From: Asterias amurensis
Taxonomy: Eukaryota > Echinodermata > Asteroidea > Forcipulatida > Asteriidae
Assembly: GCF_032118995.1 (NCBI RefSeq)
Contig: NC_092661.1
Coordinates: forward strand, 16,563,006 to 16,627,005
Length of the DNA stretch: 64,000 bases
Direction: 5' to 3'
Within the stretch, counting starts at the first letter, position 1. Every line of letters begins with the position of its first letter. Made by a program: the position numbers and the translations under genes. Of this stretch, positions 54,501 through 63,500 are shown in pieces. A model generated the notes under the pieces. The model was not told the origin of the DNA, ran no database searches, and was given only the letters and a program-made list of their open reading frames with translations.

Positions 54501-57500
54501 GTATTTACCAATAGTGTCCACTGCCTTTAAACACAACAACAAATATATATAACACATGTATGTTTGGTGTCGACCTGTCTCCTAAAGTCGGTGACAGCAT
54601 GATGATCTTAAATTCTGCAGTGCTTGCTTAAACTCCCTGTTCCTCCAATAGTAGATGATGCAATTCAACCAACAGTTGCTGATTTGTACAGTAGAACCAA
54701 TGACGTACATATTCATTGGTAGATTGATATCGGTTGATAACAACAACGACTAATTGTTACAGGAATCCACCGAAGACAATTAGCGCCTGTTATAATGATG
54801 ACAGTGGTAGCAGACTTTGTACTGATCGGCCCTGGAACATTCTGTCTCCCTTCAATGTTACCAATGGTATTCTGAGCAGCGATCAGTCGTGCCTGACGTC
54901 TGGCAATTTTCAGAATGTACGCATAAAGTGTCAGGATTGTTCCAAGCGCAACTCCGGAAATTGAAATTAATATATACCGAAGAAAATCTTGCTTCACACA
55001 ATAAAATGCATGTATTTCTTTGATCATTTCCAATTCTGATTTATAAAGGCAATACCAGGCAGAATATATTATTATGGTCAAACTCCATACCAGTGTGACC
55101 ATGACCTTTGACCTTTTTAGTGTCATCAGCCTGGGATAATGCAGTGAGTAGGTAATGGCTAAGAATCGATCAATTGTCAACAAAACCATTGATAGAGCAT
55201 TTATTGTGATTAAAGGAACAAGTTGCCTTGGATCGGTCGAGTTGGTCTGTGAAAAGCGTTTGTAACCGTTTTTAAAAAAATGCATATGGGTAGAAAGATG
55301 TTGTAAAAGTAGAATACAATGATCCACACAAACATGCCTCGAAATTGCGTGGTTTTCCTTTTACCTCGTCGACTAACACCTCGGCCATTTATGGGGGTCA
55401 AAATTTTGACTCCCATAAATGGCCGACCGTGTTAGTTCGCACAGTAGAAGGAAAACCACGCAATTTCGAGGCAAACTTGTGTGGATCATTGTATTCTACT
55501 TTTAAAACATCTTTCCAACCATATGCATTTTATAAAATACGGTTACAAACGCTTTTGTTTTGACCAACTCGTCCGATCCAAGGCAACGTGTTCCTTTAAT
55601 GTTGCTATAACATATGGCAAAACTTTGCATAAAGGGCCACTGATTATCCATTTGGATATGAAATAATACAGACTAGCACTTCCATAGAATATTCCAAAAC
55701 AGAGGTCAGAGAGTGTGAGGGACATCATAAACATCTTGGTGGTTTCTGGGATGCCTCTGACACGACGTAAAACCACGAGACATACTGAATTCAAAACCAC
55801 AATCAGAGCTACTGTTAGAAAAAATAGCGCAAATGTAAAAATGCAGAAAACGTTTTGACAATCTGTAACCACAGCCCCCTGCGTTGAAGTAAATTCTGAC
55901 CAATTGGATTCATTTTTATCCATGATGTAACAAAAGAGATTGTCCTTTGATTATCCCACACAAGTTATATGCCTGTGATATTTGTTCACTGGACTCGGGA
56001 CATTACTGAGTATACAGTGCTAACACACATCGGTGTAAGGGTAAAAAAAAGAAATTCAGATTGACCTTAATCACTTTCTTAGAACTCCAGAGAATTCTTG
56101 GTACAGATTGGTAGTTTCTTGGTTGCCACAGAATCACAGTTAAAGAATTACTGTAAGACACAACAGTTCAATGCAAAAAATGCAGAATGCATCTGGTACA
56201 ATCCATGAACACTCCTGATTTGTTAGAAGTAAATTTAAAAACCAATAACGCATCGTGACAACCCGTGATTGCTCTTTCTTTGTTTTGAGTTAATTGTGAT
56301 GAGCTTGATTCCATTTTCATCCATGATGACACAAAGGAGATTGTCCTTTAAAATCACTTCAGAGAATTCTTGGTACAGATTGGTAGTTTCTTGGTTGCCA
56401 CTGATGAGTGAAGGCTCTTAACCATGTGAAGCTTGCTGGGTTTTTATGTTGAGAATCACAGAAATCATTGTAAGAAACAGCAGTTATGCAGAATGCATCT
56501 TGGACAATCTGTAAACACTCCCTGATGAGTCGTTAGAAGTCAAGACGCAAATCAAGACATCGTGTCACTTTGGAAAATCACCTGCATCTATATCTCAGAT
56601 GTCTTAAAACTGAACTCAGGAATTCCTCAGTTAATCCCGGTGTAGAGAGCAGCAATAGATGAGTATCATTATGAGCCGATTTTCTACCTTTCACCTAGAA
56701 AGCAGTTAAAAAGCAGGACGGTTCTTTTCAGAACTGAGACGTCTCCCGAAAGTCTGAAAATGTACTCCGCAGTAGTAGTATAGCAAGACAGTTTTCTAAA
56801 GAACAAGTAGACACACACATGGTGTTCGTGTAAACCAAATATTTATTGGTACCTCACTATGCATTGCCTCAAATATCACATACATTATGAGCAGCTTATT
56901 TTTTTTTCTTCTTGGATATTCCTGATGAACTGATCTTAACCAATCAGAGCAATAACTAGAATCCATGCACAGCAAACAACTGCAGTGGTACAAATACGTT
57001 AGTCTTGTAAATCTGTGCGAAGTCCACTGTACCACTTATCAGGAAAATAAATCGTGGACAACCCTTGAGACGTCTGAATTGATAACATCTCTCGGTCTCA
57101 GTGTGCAACGTCTTGAAGTGAGCACTCTTAACCAATAAGTTATGCGTGTGTCTACGATATCATTAGATATTCCGCAAATGTCTTAAGTCAAAACAGTTTG
57201 CTCGCCATTCATAAGGAGCACCACAGCGGCCAGTATAATTGTTGAGTATATTTGTTTTTCAGGGAAAACGGGTCACTTTTATAACATCATCTATTTAGCA
57301 GGTTATTAGGCACGCAATTTTAACAGAGCCGTGGTACCCTTTTAGATTTTTGGTTGCATAATATTTTATGTACATTTCATCAATCATGTCTTTGGTAAAA
57401 TGACTTTGATGGTTTGGCGCAGAATTGTTGTTTTAACTTCTTGAGCTGGAAATGCATTCAGTATGATGGACTTAGACAGCCATAAGACAAATCCATTAAA

Positions 57501-60500
57501 GGGACACGTTTCCTCGACGAGTTGGTCTATAAAAAGCGTTTGAAACTGTTTGTTATAAAATGCATTTAGAAAGACGTTATAAAAGTGGAATATAATGATC
57601 CACACAAAAATGCCTCAAAATTGCGTGGTTTTCCTTTTACTTTGCGAATTCACACTGTCAGCCATTTTGTGGAACAATATGGCGTGCTGTTTTAGTTCAC
57701 GACGTGTAAGGAAAACCATGCAATTTTGAGGCATATTTATGTAGATCATCATACTCTACTTTTAAAATGTCATAGTTTTAAAACGTCTTTCTTTTTACCA
57801 CATGCATTTTAAAACAAACAAATTGTTTTCAAATGTTTTTTTATTTACCAACTCGCCCGATCCAAGGCAACATGTTCATTTAACTCTTTCAGTGTCCTTT
57901 TTTTGTTGCTTTTTCTCACCAGACAAAATCTTGTAATTTGCTGATTTGTGTTGCCTTGGTTACATCCCAAAGTCAATAGTATTTATTGAATGATATTTCC
58001 CTCTCATGATAACATGTATATTTTGTGGTCGGACAGTTTTTGAGTTCATAAAATTAGATCACTTATGTACGATAATGGCACTTTACGAATACATAAAATT
58101 GATCACACCCAACCATGGCACTGAAACAGTTAATTAAATTCCTTTTAAAATTGTTCACACTGTATTTTTATCTTTGCAGGCATGTGAGACTTCCTCATTT
58201 CAGCTAATTTCCCATTTTTGGTTTTGATTTTCCTCTTTTTTTATTTTACTTTCTTTGTTCAAAATTATAGGAATATTATCTTTAAAAATTCCTCTTTTTT
58301 TCTTGCCCGGTTTTCTCTTTTCCTGTTTTGTATGGTTAGTTACTTACATGCCTGTCTTTGCTTCAATTATAATTATATAATTATAATTTCTTATATACTC
58401 TTCATCAGGTGATGGTGTTTGTTCATGCTCGCAATGCCACAGTCAAGACGGCACAGACTCTTAGAGACATCGCCAAATCAGAAGGGGACAGCTTGATGTT
58501 TAGAGCTGCCCAGTCGCCTGCCTATGGAAGTGCCGAGAAACAGGTAAGGTGCTAAGAGAATGTAGTTTTTTACTAAGAGAATGTAGGTTTTTACCCTTAA
58601 ATGGTCTGGGTACTATTTGTATGACTTAAAACACAATGTCCACAGATTTATGTACATTATGTACTCCAAATTTTTAACTTTGTAACTGTTCATGTAATTC
58701 TGCTGCTGGCAGCGAGTTGAAAAGTTTTTTGATAAACCATTGAATGAATGAATGAATCTCATACAGATTGAAGATACATGATACATGTAGTAAGCTTCCC
58801 TGAAAATCTTACTTGTTGAGGTGCTGTAGTTTTTGAAAAATGAGTGAAACAAGTCACCAAAATAATTTTTGTCTGTAAAAAAGACGAAAATTAAAACTAA
58901 AACACCTCAGCTAGTAATTTTTTAATATAAGCTTTCTATCATTATCTTCAATCGGTGTAAGTTTAATGTAAATCTGTGGACATTGTGTTTTGTGTACCCA
59001 AATCCTTTAAAGACACTGGACACGTTTGGTAATTGTCAAAGACCAGTATTCTCACTTGGTGTACCCCAGCATACGCATAAAATAACAAAGCAGTGACAAT
59101 TTGTGCTCAATTGGTCATCCGAGTCAGAAATTACCTCTTTCTCAAAAACTATGTTACTTCAGAAGGAAGTTGTTTCCCAAAATGTTTCTTTTTATTGTTG
59201 TTCATTCCCAGGTAAACAAATCTCGCAACAAGCAGGTTCGAGAGCTGTTCCCCGATGGGTTCTCAACTCACCACGCCGGTATGCTGCGACAGGATCGGAC
59301 CATGGTGGAGCGATGCTTCAGGGATGGACACATCAAGGTTATGGTGTGTACAGCGACGTTGGCGTGGGGTGTCAATCTGCCTGCACACGCTGTCATTATC
59401 AAGGTACGTCATTAAAATGCCAAGATGGGAGTTGTCCCAGGCGCAAAATGTTTGCTGGACCATAGAATTTTATACAAAACCAGGTACAAAATGTATGAAC
59501 CAAGTATTAATATTGTTTTGTTACAGGGAACCCAAATTTACGATGCCAACAAGGGTGCTTTCAAAGACCTAGGCATCCTGGACGTGATGCAGATCTTCGG
59601 ACGTGCGGGTCGTCCCCAGTATGACGACTACGGAGAGGGGTTCATCATCACCACCCATGATAAGCTGTCTCACTACCTGGGTCTGATGACCAGACAGAAT
59701 CCCATTGAGAGTCAGTTCATTGAGAGTCTGGTGGACAACCTCAATGCAGAGGTGAGAGTTCATGTGATCCCCTTTTATTGAAACAAAAAGAAAGAAAAAA
59801 AAGGTATTGTGTTTTTTTCCGTGATTTTGTGGTTATTCATAAATGCTTGTGGCGACTGCCTCAAATGAAAAATAGCAATGATGTTTTGGGGAGTAATCAA
59901 ATTACCTGAAAAACAACTTGTAACATAAGCTCCAGTTCTGACAGATCTGCGTTATTCATTCCTAGAAGCAAACACATTTGGGTTGACTGGGCCTTTTCTT
60001 TTCGCTGCCCACAGGATGTGTAATTGTCTTCCTTCCTCAAATCTCATGATTACAATAGTTTACTGTACGGCTCCATGAGCAATGATTGCTTGAATATGGC
60101 GCGATACAAATGTTACCTTTGGTTTATTGATGATACATCAGGTGACAAGTTTAGATTTAGTGCAAACCTGAAAAAAAAATGTTTCAGTTCGTCACAAATT
60201 TTGTGCACATTCACAATATGCTTATTTCAAGTTGAAATAGTTTTTTAAGCCTTGCTGTTTTTGGGAGACCTCAAATGATGCTTTCGGACTTTTACAGTAT
60301 TTTAGACAAAATTGGTTAAGTGGTACTGTTATAAACTTTCATGTTATGACATTTTTTTGCTGAAGTAATTTTGTAGCGGCTCTTTGAAAATTTGTCCCAG
60401 GACTATTTTACATAAGAAGCTTGACCTGTCATTTGGGTTGACTGTTGTTTTTGTCATATCATCTTCCAATATAACTCATAACTTACTATGATGTTTTGTG

Positions 60501-63500
60501 TACCACTTCCACCAGATTGCGTTAGGCACAGTCAGTAACGTTGATGAAGGTGTACGATGGTTGAGTTATACTTACCTCTATGTCAGGATGCATCTGAACC
60601 CATTGGTTTATGGTCTCAACTATAAGATGACCGAGGTAGGTTATGAAAGTGATCAGGGGCCAATTTCACAAAGAAGTAAGATTGACCTTAAAGGCAGTGG
60701 ACACTATTGGTAATTACTCAAAATAATTATTAGCATAAAACCTTACTTGGTAACGAGTAATGGAGAGCTGTTGGTAGTATAAAACATTGTGAGAAACGGC
60801 TCCCTCTTAAGTAACAAAGTTTTCTAGAAAGAAGTAATTTGATTTCGAGACCTCAGAATTAGATTTTGAGGTCTCGAAATCAAGCATCTGAAATCATACA
60901 ACTTCGTGTGACGAGGGTGTTTTTTTCTTCCATTATTATTGCGTAATTTCAACGACCAATTGAGTACAAATTTTCACAGGTTTGTTATTTTGTGCATATG
61001 TTGAGATACACCAAGTGAGATGACTGGTCTTTGACAATTACCAATAGTGTCCAGTGTCTTTAACCGCAAATCAATCATTGTTGCTAATTAAAGTGTGATG
61101 TCACTATACAAATCACCATGGTAGACCTGACAATTTGTCTTACGATGAAATTTATTGCTTTGTGAAATTGAGTCCAGGGCCCAATTTCATGGCTCTGCTA
61201 AGTAAAGAATCAGCACAAACAGAAGCAGGGAATTCTGCACCTTCGTCAAGCGTAATTTACGGGTAACCAGGGAACATTAAGCGTAATTTACGGGTAACCA
61301 GGGAACATTAAGCGTAATTTACGGGTAACCAGGGAACATTAAGCGTAATTTACGGGTAACCAGGGAATTTTGGCTTGTGCTTGTACATACTCCATGTTAC
61401 GAGTAGGCATTCATTGCTTACACAGCAAGCGCAGAAATTCTGCGCTTGCACAGTAAGCGGTGAATGTGATCGTAAGCGAAGAATTTGATGGTAAGCACAG
61501 CCATGAGAATGGACCAAGGTGGCATGGATGGTTCATGTCCAAAGCGCTTGCCTCTCACCACTACGGCCCAGGTTCAATTTCCGGCTAGGGCCATGACGAG
61601 TGAGTAGGGTTGTGCATTGAATCTCTCTCCAGTGCCACAAGGGCCAGGAAAAAAACAACCAGTAAGTTTTTTTACCAAAGGTAATCACCAAAATTACACC
61701 CTGCCTTTAAAAAGGTAAAAGAATTGCATGGGAGTTACAAAGTTGATTAAATGATAACTAATTTGGGGTTGAACAAAGACAAATTTACTAGGACGGGATG
61801 TGAACCAAAGACCTACGGTATAACATGCCGGCACTCTACCAACTGACTAGTATCACATGTATGTTTGTGCTGATATCTTAAATGATAACTGAATGGTTTT
61901 TATTTCTGTCACATATTCTCGTTTTTATTTGAAAGATACTTGTCTCTAGGAATTCAAAAATAATTTTTTTTCAAAATCTAAATTCTTTAGAATGATCCCG
62001 GTCTGGAGAAGTACCGCACCGAACTGATCACCAGCTCGGCCCGTTCCTTAGACAAAGCCCACATGATACGCTTCAATGAGTCAACGGGAGATTTCAACTC
62101 CACCGATCTCGGTCGCATCGCCAGTCACTTCTACATCAAGTACGCCACTATCGAGACGTTTAATGAACTGCTCAAGTCTACCATGACGGAGGCGGGTGTG
62201 TTTAGTATGGTGTCGCAGGCGCAAGAGTTCCAGCAAATTAAGGTAGGGGGCTCTTTGATTTTCAGTATTTTTTTCTACTTCCTGTCATCTAGGCCTTGTC
62301 ATTAGCCTTTTTGAGGTATGGTGGACGTAAAACCGCTTCATACTCGCTGCGACTGCTCGCACGCACCCGATATTTCGACTTATGATTACACATGCGCTTC
62401 CGTTTACGCACTGTGGACTTTGAGAAACGGGTGGGATTCGAACCCATGACCCTTGACCCTTGCACCCTTGTGGGTGGAATCCCACCCAAGTAATGTGGCT
62501 GTGATTTTTTTTTCACAGAACTCGGGAAAGTACTGAGTATACAGTGCTGACACACATTGGTGTATGGATTAAAAAAATTAATATTCTTTATCCCCTATGC
62601 AAATTTAACATCTAGAATAATAAACTTGTTGTCACAATTTTAAATAAAGGTTCGGGAGGACGAGATAAAGGAGCTTGATCAACACCTTATGGATAACTGC
62701 AATCTGCCGGCGTCTGGCGGTGTAGAGAACGCTCACGGAAAGGTCAACGTACTACTCCAGACGTACATCTCGCGTGGCTTTGTGGACAGCTTCTCTCTGG
62801 TGTCTGACTTGGCCTACGTGGCTCAGGTACAAGAAAGCATTCCTTTCAGAACATTCAAACTGAAAGGAGAATTTAGATTTTACTCTTTTGTGTGCCGACC
62901 GGTCACTAGCGACTGCTTTAAATCCCTTTAAAAAGTTGTAAAACGAAAGATAAAGATTACATAACCACATAGTTTCCAGAAGCGACAAAGAGGATTCTTG
63001 AGGGTGCGAGTGTGACATTTAAAAAAGAAACTGAATAAACAAATAATTTGCTGGCATGATAAATTTATCACCAAAACAAATGGTGCATGAAAGGGTTAAT
63101 ATATATTGTTATTAAAATGAAACAAGCAGAGAAATACATAAAAAGTAAATTGATTACGAAACCACTGATAGCCTTAAAAAGCTGGGTCCAATTTCATAGA
63201 GCTGCTTCAGGACGAAAAGTAGCTAAGCATAACAAAAGTATGCTTACCTGAATAGGGTTACCAGCCAAACTACCATGTTACATGTACAATTTGTGACTGG
63301 TGTCCTGCTCATTTCTGCTTAGCAGAAAATTGTTCAGCAATATTTTTTGCTTAAGCAGCTCTATTAAGAGGTGGCCCTGTTAAACACAGCTTATTTCTTA
63401 AAAATTTCTCATTAAGCAACTCTAATTAAAACAAAAAAAGGATACCTGATAATGTACAGAGCTTTACGTTGATCATTGCAGACAAACTAACATTAATTAG

